A stretch of DNA of 64,000 nt from positions 372,001 to 436,000 of the forward strand of contig NZ_JABBYG020000001.1 in NCBI RefSeq assembly GCF_012935325.2, read 5' to 3'. The DNA comes from Paenibacillus sp. PL91. Its GTDB lineage: Bacteria > Bacillota > Bacilli > Paenibacillales > Paenibacillaceae. The notes under the pieces were generated by a model that ran no database searches, had not been told where the DNA came from, and saw nothing but the letters and a program-made list of their open reading frames with translations. This document shows positions 1 to 7,827 of the stretch, piece by piece (position 1 is the stretch's first letter; each line of letters opens with the position of its first letter). A program made the position numbers and the translations under genes.

Positions 1-776
1 TCAAATACGTCAAAAGCGGCGCCAGCAACAATTCCAGCATCAACAGCGTCAACCAAGGCGATTTCATCAATGATGCCGCCGCGCGCGCAGTTTACGATAC
101 GCATGCCTGGCTTCATAACTTCAAATTGCGCTTTGCCGATCATGTGACGAGTTTCAGGCGTTAACGGTGTATGCACCGTCATGAAATCAGCGTTGCGAAC
201 GATCTCGTCCACGCTAGCCAGCTTCACGCCAATTTTTTCCGCTCTTTCTTCCGTCATAAACGGGTCGTAGCCCATAATATCCATACCGAAAGCTTTTGCG
301 CGTTTTGCAACTTCGCTGCCGATACGGCCCATGCCGAGTACGCCAAGCGTTTTGCCGCGAAGCTCTACGCCCAGGAACGATTTGCGATCCCAAGTCCCGT
401 TAACGGTTTTCATGTAAGCTTGCGGGATGTGACGGGCAACCGCCATCATCATGGCAAAAGTATGCTCGCAAGTTGTAATGGTATTTCCGTCTGGCGCATT
501 GATTACGATAATACCGCGCTGTGTTGCGGCTTCAAGGTCGATGTTATCGACGCCGACGCCTGCACGTCCAACAACTTTGAGCTGTTTGCCAGCTTCCATA
601 ATTTTTGGTGTTACGCGCGTTTGGCTGCGAACAAGCAACGCATCGTATTCGCCGATTATGGCGATCAATTCGTCTTCGCTCAGTCCAGGTTTTTTGTCGA
701 CTGCGACATCTGACGCATCAACAAGCTGCTGAATGCCCAAATCGCTGATTGGATCGGAAACTAACACTTTAAACAT
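1..776 (-). CDS. serA: D-3-phosphoglycerate dehydrogenase (3' end outside window)
   Basis: Catalyses the first committed step of serine synthesis, NAD-dependent oxidation of 3-phosphoglycerate, in the cytosol. The minus strand reads without a stop from ATG at 774-776 to the window edge, giving 258 residues. Visible are the N-terminal substrate-binding segment, the Rossmann motif GMGRIG at residues 148-153, and the [10 protein letters not shown] segment near 228-237 typical of D-2-hydroxyacid dehydrogenases. The C-terminal part with any regulatory ACT domain is cut off. The site AGGAGGC precedes the ATG. An upstream hairpin leader (834-877) suggests transcript-level control. Confidence 0.95.
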   Translation of the reverse strand, partial: MFKVLVSDPISDLGIQQLVDASDVAVDKKPGLSEDELIAIIGEYDALLVRSQTRVTPKIMEAGKQLKVVGRAGVGVDNIDLEAATQRGIIVINAPDGNTITTCEHTFAMMMAVARHIPQAYMKTVNGTWDRKSFLGVELRGKTLGVLGMGRIGSEVAKRAKAFGMDIMGYDPFMTEERAEKIGVKLASVDEIVRNADFMTVHTPLTPETRHMIGKAQFEVMKPGMRIVNCARGGIIDEIALVDAVDAGIVAGAAFDVF

Positions 777-833
777 GTGAAGTATGCCTCCTAAATTGGG
801 GCGAAGCTGTAACGCCTCGCTTAATATGAACAG

Positions 834-877
834 AAAAACCCTCTTCCCGGCACCGATATGCAGCAGCGGGACGAGAG
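834..877 (-). terminator. terminator-like hairpin in the serA leader (attenuator candidate)
   Basis: Read on the minus strand, CTCTCGTCCCG pairs with CGGGAAGAGG over a roughly 17-nt loop and is followed by a run of five T. It lies between the putative promoter and the serA start, about 60 nt before the ATG, so it would act as an attenuator rather than as the end of another gene. A second small stem (GCGAAG type) lies between it and the start codon. The regulator is not identifiable by eye; the leader is too short for a full T-box. Confidence 0.5.
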
Positions 878-903
878 TTTGATCATCGATCTTAGACTTT
901 ACT

Positions 904-933
904 ATTTTAATGCAAGGCAGTGGACAAAAGCAA
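904..933 (-). promoter_or_regulatory. putative sigma-A promoter of serA
   Basis: On the minus strand TTGCTT (928-933) and TAAAAT (904-909) are separated by 18 nt, placing the transcript start near 897 and leaving an approximately 120-nt leader that contains the hairpin. Confidence 0.4.
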
Positions 934-1016
934 TCCTCAAACTTGCTGAATTGTGAAAATTTCGTTATGATTCAAGCATCATTAGCTACATATTACGACA
1001 AAGGGGACCATCATTC

Positions 1017-1343
1017 ATGAATAATTGGCAAGATATGACTCCTCAACAGCTGCTTGAATTGCTGGAGAATGGACAGATTGATAGGAAACAAATCATAGAT
1101 GTGAGAGAAGCGTTTGAATGGGATTTTTATCATTTAGAGCCTTCGGTGTTGATCCCAATGAATTCGATCCCTACACGTATGGGTGAAATTGATGATTCTA
1201 AGCCTATATACATCATTTGCGCGCATGGCGTACGAAGTGCTGCGGTTTGCAACTACTTAGAAGAACAAGGCTACAGCGGCCTCCACAACGTTACCGGTGG
1301 GATGGCTGCTATAGCCTCGTTAAATGGATTTCAATACGATTAG
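1017..1343 (+). CDS. rhodanese-like domain protein
   Basis: A single rhodanese domain of 108 residues. The substrate-loop cysteine is visible as CAHGVRS (Cys68), and an earlier IDVRE motif (27-31) is typical of the family. Such proteins carry a persulfide on the active cysteine and move sulfur or detoxify; the partner is unknown here. The start is supported by AAAGGGGA upstream. It is divergent from serA and convergent with the next minus-strand gene, so it is probably monocistronic. Confidence 0.85.
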   Translation: MNNWQDMTPQQLLELLENGQIDRKQIIDVREAFEWDFYHLEPSVLIPMNSIPTRMGEIDDSKPIYIICAHGVRSAAVCNYLEEQGYSGLHNVTGGMAAIASLNGFQYD

Positions 1344-1364
1344 TTGTTGCATCGGTTATGTTGG

Positions 1365-2285
1365 CTAATCGGTTTCAGGATAGAAAAACGGAAGCTGAGG
1401 CAGAAGGGCTTGCTGGTACAGTCGTGATTTGCTTTCCGTAAAATCGCCAGAGCGGACGGCCTCAGTATTAATAAGGAGATCTACGACCGCGGATAAGGTG
1501 TGTATCTTCATCTTTGCAGCTTGACCGGATAGGACGAAATCGTCAACACGGCTGGTCAAGTCTTGCGGATAGTAGGAAGTAAGCTTTTTGCGCGACATGA
1601 GCTGATCGGCTATCAGCTTGTTTTTGATCGTAATGGGAAGAGCTTTCCATTGCTTTAGCTCTAGAAGCGCAGGTGATTTGAAATCCCCTGGAATGTCAAG
1701 ATCAACGGTTGCTGACCACTTTAGCATAGCTGAATAATAGGCTTGCTGCGCGCTAAGCGCAAATTGAGAGGCGGAGAGATACGTTTTCTCCTGCTCAACA
1801 TTTTTCTTAAGCTCATTGAACGATAATGTTTTTGCGCTGATTGCCGCTTTGTCTGCTGCTTCTTCAAACAGCTTCAGGCTTCGAATATAGCTAACCTGTG
1901 ATTGTCCAAGCAGTGGAGACTTTTGCATGTCGATCGAACTGGCATCCTTAGCTTTCTCTTCGGCAAGTTTGGCTAAATCCTTGAACATGGAAGTGGCTTC
2001 GCTTGTTTTTCCTTGCGACAATTTATTCATGGCTGCGAACCATTCGTTTTGAAATTCACGATAAGGCAAAAATACAGTATGATAGAAAGAAACAAGATCT
2101 TGCTGCTGGTAAGGGGTTACCGATGCGGTCGACTTCTTAGAGCCAACATCCTCGGTCACATATTTTGCTTCTGTCTTTTCCGTACCGATTTTGATGCCGT
2201 AAAAGAATGCTCCAACCGTACAAACAAGCATAAAAACAAATCCTACACTAAATAGCATTGCGGTGGTCGTTAATCTTTTTTCCAT
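1365..2285 (-). CDS. hypothetical protein with N-terminal membrane anchor
   Basis: 306 residues. One strong hydrophobic segment at about residues 8-30 is followed by a charged, mostly helical extracytoplasmic region rich in Lys, Ala and Gln. This suggests a membrane-anchored protein facing the outside. GGAG lies 12 nt before the ATG. No catalytic motif or known family is recognised. It is divergent from the CPBP protease gene, and the roughly 110-bp gap should hold both promoters. Confidence 0.7.
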   Translation of the reverse strand: MEKRLTTTAMLFSVGFVFMLVCTVGAFFYGIKIGTEKTEAKYVTEDVGSKKSTASVTPYQQQDLVSFYHTVFLPYREFQNEWFAAMNKLSQGKTSEATSMFKDLAKLAEEKAKDASSIDMQKSPLLGQSQVSYIRSLKLFEEAADKAAISAKTLSFNELKKNVEQEKTYLSASQFALSAQQAYYSAMLKWSATVDLDIPGDFKSPALLELKQWKALPITIKNKLIADQLMSRKKLTSYYPQDLTSRVDDFVLSGQAAKMKIHTLSAVVDLLINTEAVRSGDFTESKSRLYQQALLPQLPFFYPETD

Positions 2286-2397
2286 TTCTTTCTTTATCTC
2301 CTTCTATGTAAAAAAAATTATGCTGTCGAATTGTTCTACCAGTATAGGTGAAAAGGTCGTAAAAGAAAATATGAATGATTCAGACAGGCGGGAAGCT

Positions 2398-2991
2398 ATG
2401 AAGAAATTTGATATTCGAAAAATTCGCATTCGCAAGGTGTCCGTTGATGATCTCGATGACCGTATGCTCCTTATTAATTTATACACAACTCAAGCGGTTA
2501 CTTTTATTATCGGTTTGATATGGATTTTATTTCAGCATCAAAATGTGATTCGATTATTTACGCCTCCGAAGGAGCTTGCCTTTGTATACTGGGGACTTGG
2601 ACTCGCTGCCGCCGTTATCGTTGTAGATCTTCTGATTTCCCGGTTTGTTCCTGAAGAAGCGGCTGACGACGGTGGCGTGAACGACCGAATCTTCCGAACG
2701 CGTCCAGTCTGGCATATTGCTGTTCTTTCATTCGTAGTCGCGGTATGCGAGGAACTTCTCTTTCGCGGGGCGCTGCAGCATGCCATTGGTCCCTATTGGA
2801 CAAGCATCATTTTTGCTACGATACATGTAAGGTATTTAAAGCATTGGATTCCAACGGGTCTCGTTTTCTCGATCAGCTACGGCCTAGGTTGGATCTATAT
2901 GCAATCAGGCTCTATATTGGCGCCGATTATCGCTCATTTTCTAATTGATTTCATAATGGGGTTAATTATACGATTCAGGAGGGAGTCATGA
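2398..2991 (+). CDS. CPBP-family intramembrane metalloprotease (CAAX protease-like)
   Basis: About 197 residues from ATG 2398, preceded by GGCGGGAAG; a longer in-frame opening from 2263 overlaps the divergent gene and is less likely. The CPBP (Abi/CaaX) motifs are present: EELLFRG (118-124), FATIH (His143) and HFLID (His180), which together form the membrane active site. Several hydrophobic segments (about 30-48, 65-82, 106-120, 155-195) make it an integral membrane protein. Family members cleave within membranes or act in bacteriocin immunity; the substrate is unknown. It overlaps the next gene by 4 bp. Confidence 0.85.
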   Translation: MKKFDIRKIRIRKVSVDDLDDRMLLINLYTTQAVTFIIGLIWILFQHQNVIRLFTPPKELAFVYWGLGLAAAVIVVDLLISRFVPEEAADDGGVNDRIFRTRPVWHIAVLSFVVAVCEELLFRGALQHAIGPYWTSIIFATIHVRYLKHWIPTGLVFSISYGLGWIYMQSGSILAPIIAHFLIDFIMGLIIRFRRES

Positions 2992-3221
2992 GCAGGAAAG
3001 AGAAATTTGGAAGCTCGAGGGGAACAAGACAGCATGAAATGACGGCAGAGCCGTCCATCACCGGAACGGGTTCCAATGAAGGTGGGGCTCTGCCGCCAAG
3101 GCGAAGAAAACATCCTTCCAGCTTTAATAAAGTAAACAAATGGTATTATAATCTTTTATTTTTATTGTTCGTTTGTTTGGTGGGGGGCTTATTCTGGTAC
3201 GGTCTGAAATTCAGCGAATAA
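2988..3221 (+). CDS. small membrane protein, hypothetical
   Basis: 77 residues. The N-terminal half is basic and polar, and one hydrophobic segment (about 53-73) near the C-terminus makes it a probable tail-anchored membrane protein. Its ATGA overlap with the upstream CPBP protease gene implies translational coupling and a shared role, possibly as partner or substrate of the protease; that link is inference. Its 3' end overlaps the convergent deacetylase gene by 11 bp. Confidence 0.7.
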   Translation: MSRKEKFGSSRGTRQHEMTAEPSITGTGSNEGGALPPRRRKHPSSFNKVNKWYYNLLFLLFVCLVGGLFWYGLKFSE

Positions 3222-4071
3222 GCTCGATAGTAGCCGGATCAATAAATCCGTAGCCTTTGCTCTCTAGTGCCGTCAACAATTCCTCAAGCGCATCGGCTGT
3301 CCATTGCAGCTCATGCATCAAAATATTGGCTCCGGGATGGAGCTGCTCGAGCACGTTTTTGATGACCACTTCCGGCTTATCCTTAGCCGTTTTATCCCAA
3401 TCAAGGGAACCATTTGACCACGTCATGTAGAGCATGCCGTGGTTTTTTGCCGTTTCCTTCACGACTGCTCCGCCTGAGCCGTAGGGCGGTCTGAAAAATA
3501 ATGGCTTTTGTCCGATTAAGGCATCAATATCAGATTGAACGTCCCCGATTTGTTTTTCAACGACAGCTTTGCTTTCTTCTTTTAAATTAATATGGTCCCA
3601 TGAGTGGTTCCCGATAGTCTGTTCTCGCTTTTTGATCAGCTTCAGAAGCTCAGGGTTTTGCTTGATCCGATAGCCGTTGACGAAAAAAATGGCTTTCGCC
3701 TTATGCTTATCAAGCGTGTCGAGAATGCTTGTCAATACCGCTTCATCTTTCGGCCCGTCATCGAAGGTAAGCAATACGACCTTGCTCTCTGCGCCTTCCA
3801 CGATCGGTACAAAGCGGTAGGCTTCGCTCATCCGGTATAAAGGAGCCTTCGCCGTCTCCTCCTTGCTGACAGGAGCTTCCGTTTCGGCAGGCTGTGTCGT
3901 TTCCGTTGTATTTTCATTATTATCAAGCGTTGTAGGAGTTGGCGAAGCGGCAAGCTGCGCCGTAGCTTCGGCTTCTCCTGAAGCAGGAAGATTCTCGTCA
4001 GGCTGTGAAGTGCAGGATGCCAGCATGGCTCCAATAAGCAGGATACCGATCGGTAGTGTGATTCGCTTCAT
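3211..4071 (-). CDS. lipoprotein polysaccharide deacetylase (NodB homology domain)
   Basis: 286 residues from ATG 4071, with GGAGG upstream; a 10-codon longer reading is less likely because the lipoprotein signal starts here. Residues 1-20 form a signal with lipobox LASC (Cys20), then a Thr/Glu/Pro-rich linker, then a NodB fold with TFDDGP, NHSWDH and RPPYG, which are the metal-binding and catalytic motifs. It should be anchored outside the membrane and remove N-acetyl groups from a cell-wall glycan such as peptidoglycan. The exact glycan cannot be told from sequence. Confidence 0.9.
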   Translation of the reverse strand: MKRITLPIGILLIGAMLASCTSQPDENLPASGEAEATAQLAASPTPTTLDNNENTTETTQPAETEAPVSKEETAKAPLYRMSEAYRFVPIVEGAESKVVLLTFDDGPKDEAVLTSILDTLDKHKAKAIFFVNGYRIKQNPELLKLIKKREQTIGNHSWDHINLKEESKAVVEKQIGDVQSDIDALIGQKPLFFRPPYGSGGAVVKETAKNHGMLYMTWSNGSLDWDKTAKDKPEVVIKNVLEQLHPGANILMHELQWTADALEELLTALESKGYGFIDPATIELIR

Positions 4072-4248
4072 TGTGAAGAACCTCCATAGCCAAGTTGTCA
4101 TTTAAGCTAAATCGACATTATTGTATCATATTTGCCTAATCGTAGGGCTAGAATGATTTCCTTATTTTATATGGAATGAGGGTCTGTTCCGGCGGTCAAA
4201 CTAACACCTGAATACACAAGATGATCTAGGAAAGAGGTGTTCGCGATC

Positions 4249-4572
4249 ATGAAGATGAGTGGTTTTTTGGTCGGAGGATTAATTGGTGCGGCTGCTACCG
4301 TATATGTCTCGCGCAGGAAGCCTGGAGCAGTGGCATGGGCTGCAAACGCGTTGTCGGATGCTTGCTCGTCGGTGGCTCGCAAATCGGTCTCGAAAATCAT
4401 GAGCAAATCGTTTAAAGAGGAGGCGGTTAATCTAGCCCCAAAGCATTCAGACGATACCGGCGTAAAATCCGAAGCCGCTTGGGGACAAATTGAAGCAATC
4501 GTGAATAGTGACCCCGCCCTAAAGCGTGAGACGGATAAGATCAAGGCGGAATCGTCTGCGGTTGCCCATTAA
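4249..4572 (+). CDS. small YtxH-like / hypothetical protein
   Basis: 107 residues from ATG 4249 with AAAGAGGTG upstream (a GTG at 4237 in the ribosome site is rejected). A glycine-rich hydrophobic N-terminus (FLVGGLIGAAATVYVS) is followed by a basic helix and a polar tail, resembling small YtxH-type membrane-associated proteins, though the match is weak. It is monocistronic, followed by a strong terminator. Confidence 0.65.
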   Translation: MKMSGFLVGGLIGAAATVYVSRRKPGAVAWAANALSDACSSVARKSVSKIMSKSFKEEAVNLAPKHSDDTGVKSEAAWGQIEAIVNSDPALKRETDKIKAESSAVAH

Positions 4573-4590
4573 AAACAGAGCAAGATAGCT

Positions 4591-4643
4591 GAATCGTTGG
4601 ACGTTAAGCAGTGATGCGAAGCGGCCAAACGATTCTTTTTTTT
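4591..4643 (+). terminator. rho-independent terminator
   Basis: GAATCGTTGG pairs with CCAAACGATTC, followed by eight T. It ends the transcript of the small protein gene at 4249. Confidence 0.85.
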
Positions 4644-4774
4644 CATTCAATATTAGTGCATTCGAGGAAAAGAAATGATAAAGTAGTTACATAGCATGAT
4701 TTGGTCAATTTGATCACATCTTTCTAAAAAATTCATACGTTATTACAACAGATGCTGCAGAGGAGGATCCTGTC

Positions 4775-5389
4775 ATGAAGATCGAACGACTGAGCCAGGA
4801 TAAGATACGGATTTTCCTGACGTTCGACGACCTGCTGGAACGGGGGATCCAGAAGGACGACATGTGGCGCGAAATTCCAAAAGTACACGAACTATTCAGT
4901 GAAATGATGGATCAAGCATATAGTGAACTTGGATTCGATGCCAGCGGCCCATTAGCGGTCGAAGTGTTTGCCCTCCCCGCTCAAGGTATGGTAGTGATTG
5001 TCACCCGTGGCAAAATGAACAGTCATGCAGTTGATCGGGCAACCGAAGATGACGACACGGAAGACGAAATATATGAGATGGAAGTTACGCTTGAGCAGAG
5101 CGATGTCGTGATGTACTCCTTCCGAGAATTCGAGGATGTCATTTCGGTATGCAAGCAATTGCAAAGCTCCACTCTCACCGAGGATGGACGTTTGTATTCC
5201 TATAATGGCAAGTATATATTAGCGTTAGAGCCTGCTTTGATCGATGCTTCCAGGCACAACGCTGTTATCGCGTTGCTTGCAGAGTATGGTGAAGCAACTT
5301 CAGTAACCTACGCGATGCTTGAAGAATATGGGAAAGTGATTATGCCCGAGTCGGCGGTACGGGAAATATGTAATCATTTTAAATTTTAA
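4775..5389 (+). CDS. mecA: adaptor protein MecA (negative regulator of competence)
   Basis: 204 residues. The N-terminal domain (MKIERLSQDKIRIFLTFDDL) and the C-terminal domain (from about residue 110) match MecA, joined by an acidic linker (DDDTEDEIYE). MecA delivers substrates such as ComK to the ClpC-ClpP protease in the cytosol. The start has GAGGAGGATCC upstream. In B. subtilis mecA lies elsewhere, so its place beside the glutamate dehydrogenase is a lineage feature. Confidence 0.93.
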   Translation: MKIERLSQDKIRIFLTFDDLLERGIQKDDMWREIPKVHELFSEMMDQAYSELGFDASGPLAVEVFALPAQGMVVIVTRGKMNSHAVDRATEDDDTEDEIYEMEVTLEQSDVVMYSFREFEDVISVCKQLQSSTLTEDGRLYSYNGKYILALEPALIDASRHNAVIALLAEYGEATSVTYAMLEEYGKVIMPESAVREICNHFKF

Positions 5390-5403
5390 GCGAACAACAT
5401 GCT

Positions 5404-5450
5404 AAGAGCATCTGCAGGCTGAATCTTGTCTGCATGATGCTCTTCTTGTA
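5404..5450 (+). terminator. terminator-like hairpin after mecA
   Basis: AAGAGCATC pairs with GATGCTCTT across a 23-nt loop; the T tract after it is short and broken, so efficiency is uncertain. Confidence 0.5.
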
Positions 5451-5526
5451 TGTTAACTTAGATTAAAAAGGGAATACAGTAGAGTAAAGGCGCCCATATT
5501 AGATGTAGACAAAGGCGGTGGATGTA

Positions 5527-6777
5527 ATGAGTGATAAAGAAGCAAATGATGTGCTGAAATCTACTCAAATCGTAATTGAGCAAGCGCTGCGAAGACTTGG
5601 CTATGATCAAGATATGATTGACCTATTGAAGGAGCCGATGAGGCTGCTGACTGTACGTATTCCGGTAAGAATGGATGATGGCACAACTAAAGTTTTCACG
5701 GGATATCGCTCTCAGCATAATGATGCCGTTGGACCAACGAAGGGCGGGGTGCGCTTTCATCCAGCCGTCTCGGAAAATGAGGTTAAAGCTTTATCCATAT
5801 GGATGAGCTTGAAATGCGGAATCGCTGACCTGCCTTATGGCGGCGGCAAGGGGGGCGTCATTTGCGATCCGAGGACGATGTCTTTCCGCGAAGTGGAGCG
5901 ATTAAGCAGAGGTTATGTACGAGCTGTCAGCCAAATCGTAGGCCCAAGTAAAGATATACCTGCGCCGGATGTCATGACGAATTCGCAAATTATGGCATGG
6001 ATGATGGACGAGTACAGCCGTATCCGTGAATTTGATTCCCCGGGCTTTATTACTGGCAAGCCGCTTGTGCTTGGAGGCTCCAAGGGAAGAGAGACCGCGA
6101 CGGCGCGCGGCGTCGTAATCATGATTCATGAGGCGCTGCGCCTCAAAGGGATTGAGCTGAAAAATGCGCGAATCGTTATTCAAGGCTTTGGAAATGCGGG
6201 AAGCTACCTTGCCAAATTTATGCATGAGGCCGGTGCGAGGGTAATAGGTATTTCCGATGTGAACGGAGCATTGTATAATGAAGAAGGGCTCGATATAGAA
6301 TATTTGCTCGATCGACGAGATTCCTTTGGCAATGTGACGAATTTATTTCCTAAGACGATAACGAATTCAGAGCTGTTAGAGCTTGATTGCGATGTACTTG
6401 TACCCGCGGCAATTGAGAATCAAATAACGGAGCTAAATGCTTCGCTTATTCGTGCATCCATCATCGTAGAGGCTGCGAATGGACCTACTACGCTGGAAGC
6501 AACGCGCATTTTATCCGAAAGAGGCGTGCTGCTGATACCCGACGTGCTAGCGAGCAGCGGCGGCGTTATCGTGTCCTATTTTGAATGGGTGCAAAATAAT
6601 CAAGGCTATTACTGGGATGAACAAGAGGTGGATGATAAGCTGAAGCTTATGATGATCCGCGGCTTCAACCACGTGTACGAAATACACCGCACCCGAAAGG
6701 TCGATATGCGTCTTGCCGCTTATATGGCTGGCGTGCGCAAAATGGCCGAGGCCGTTCGGTATCGTGGCTGGGTGTAA
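5527..6777 (+). CDS. gudB: NAD-type glutamate dehydrogenase (Glu/Leu/Phe/Val dehydrogenase)
   Basis: 416 residues from ATG 5527, with AAAGGCGGTGG upstream (a GTG at 5518 is part of that site). Reversible oxidative deamination of glutamate to 2-oxoglutarate in the cytosol. Family motifs: KGGVRFHP (72-79), SLKCGIADLPYGGGKGG (94-110) with the catalytic lysines, PAPDVMTNSQ (146-154) and the nucleotide motif GFGNAG (220-225). It lies just before prsW, as gudB does in B. subtilis; whether it is the GudB or RocG type cannot be told by eye. No duplication like the inactive B. subtilis 168 gudB allele is visible. Confidence 0.92.
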   Translation: MSDKEANDVLKSTQIVIEQALRRLGYDQDMIDLLKEPMRLLTVRIPVRMDDGTTKVFTGYRSQHNDAVGPTKGGVRFHPAVSENEVKALSIWMSLKCGIADLPYGGGKGGVICDPRTMSFREVERLSRGYVRAVSQIVGPSKDIPAPDVMTNSQIMAWMMDEYSRIREFDSPGFITGKPLVLGGSKGRETATARGVVIMIHEALRLKGIELKNARIVIQGFGNAGSYLAKFMHEAGARVIGISDVNGALYNEEGLDIEYLLDRRDSFGNVTNLFPKTITNSELLELDCDVLVPAAIENQITELNASLIRASIIVEAANGPTTLEATRILSERGVLLIPDVLASSGGVIVSYFEWVQNNQGYYWDEQEVDDKLKLMMIRGFNHVYEIHRTRKVDMRLAAYMAGVRKMAEAVRYRGWV

Positions 6778-6792
6778 GAAAGTAGGGACGAA

Positions 6793-7488
6793 ATGCTTTT
6801 GTTTTCCGTTTTGACTGCGGCCGTTGCGCCAGGCGTTTCGCTGCTTACTTATTTATATTTGAGGGACCGCTATGAAGCGGAGCCGATTCATATGGTTGCC
6901 CGAATGTTTGTGCTCGGCATACTGGTTGTCGTGCCTATTATGGTTATTCAACGCGGGTTGCAGCTATGGCTGGGAGACCATTCGGTTTGGTTTGCATTTG
7001 GCGAATCGGCAGGCGTTGAGGAATTTGTAAAGTGGTTTGTGTTGTATCACGTCATATACAACCATACCGAGTTTGATGAGCCATACGACGGCATCGTGTA
7101 TGCCGCTTCGATTTCGCTCGGTTTCGCCACGCTCGAAAATGTTCTTTATGCGATTTACTCGCCGGCCACTTTCGGTACGCTTCTTGTAAGAGCGCTGCTT
7201 CCGGTGTCAGGCCATGCCTTGTTCGGCATCATGATGGGCTACTACTTAGGCAAAGCGAAGTTTGCCCCTAAGCATTTGAGCAAGTATTTTATAGCGATAT
7301 CGCTTGTGCTTCCGGTATTACTGCATGGCACTTATGACTGGATTATGATAACGGTACGCACCAATTGGATGTGGTTCATCATACCGTTCATGATCGTTCT
7401 ATGGATATGGGGTCTGCGCAAAATGAATCATGCGAATTCCCGTTCTCCCTTTCGTTTTCTTGTCCGCGAGGATGAGATTAAACTGTAG
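6793..7488 (+). CDS. prsW: intramembrane protease PrsW
   Basis: 231 residues with about eight hydrophobic segments. PrsW-family motifs are visible: EEFVKW (Glu76-Glu77), FATLEN (Glu115) and SGHALFG (His141). In B. subtilis PrsW makes the site-1 cut in the anti-sigma-W factor RsiW, starting the envelope-stress response. It starts 15 bp after the glutamate dehydrogenase stop with a weak ribosome site, so it is probably co-transcribed. The order gudB-prsW is conserved with B. subtilis. Confidence 0.92.
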   Translation: MLLFSVLTAAVAPGVSLLTYLYLRDRYEAEPIHMVARMFVLGILVVVPIMVIQRGLQLWLGDHSVWFAFGESAGVEEFVKWFVLYHVIYNHTEFDEPYDGIVYAASISLGFATLENVLYAIYSPATFGTLLVRALLPVSGHALFGIMMGYYLGKAKFAPKHLSKYFIAISLVLPVLLHGTYDWIMITVRTNWMWFIIPFMIVLWIWGLRKMNHANSRSPFRFLVREDEIKL

Positions 7489-7562
7489 CTGATCCGTCCA
7501 TACTTACATTATATAGAAATGCCTGAAACGACGGCATTCGAATAATGGCTGAGGAGGGGCAT

Positions 7563-7724
7563 ATGGAGGCTGCAAGGATTAAGGTTACGATCCGGTGCAA
7601 TGTTTGCGGGGAAAAATTTGTTCTGCGCGGACGCAGAGACAAAGACTCGATTGATACTGGTTTCAAGCAATGCATTTGCAATAACGCAAATGATCTCGAT
7701 ATCGAAGAGCACAGCGTATTTTGA
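7563..7724 (+). CDS. small zinc-ribbon-like protein
   Basis: 53 residues from ATG 7563, with the good site GAGGAGGGG at 7551-7559. It contains CNVCG (Cys13, Cys16) and CIC (about residues 37-39), enough to form a small metal-binding knuckle. It is not recognised as a named family. It stands where sleB lies in B. subtilis, between prsW and ypeB. The strong ribosome site and the paired cysteines make it likely to be real. Confidence 0.65.
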   Translation: MEAARIKVTIRCNVCGEKFVLRGRRDKDSIDTGFKQCICNNANDLDIEEHSVF

Positions 7725-7765
7725 ACAAAATGAAAGCTTTATTACAATTAAATAGATGGATGCAT

Positions 7766-7821
7766 AAAGCTCCCTTGGGCAAACCAAACTAAAACCAGGT
7801 TTTGCACAAGAAAGGAGCTTT
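7766..7821 (+). promoter_or_regulatory. hairpin that masks the ypeB ribosome-binding site
   Basis: AAAGCTCC (7766-7773) is the exact complement of GGAGCTTT (7814-7821), and the right arm contains the AAAGGAG ribosome site of ypeB. CTTG/CAAG extends the stem inward. The T run after it (TTTTG) is short. It could act as a terminator for prsW read-through or hold ypeB translation low in read-through transcripts. Confidence 0.5.
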
Positions 7822-7827
7822 TGTATT

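Noticed and set aside
171..713. 180-codon plus-strand frame at the left edge
   Set aside because: It lies antisense to serA, whose own frame is intact with NAD and catalytic motifs; no ribosome site.
781..900. T-box riboswitch before serA
   Set aside because: Total leader about 120 nt, no room for the specifier stem, and no conserved T-box core sequence seen.
2263..2397. Longer start for the CPBP protease
   Set aside because: The extension overlaps the divergent gene, has no homologous look, and a better ribosome site precedes ATG 2398.
7766..7823. ypeB-leader hairpin as a plain terminator
   Set aside because: The following T run is short and interrupted, and the right arm is the ypeB ribosome site; kept as regulatory candidate instead.
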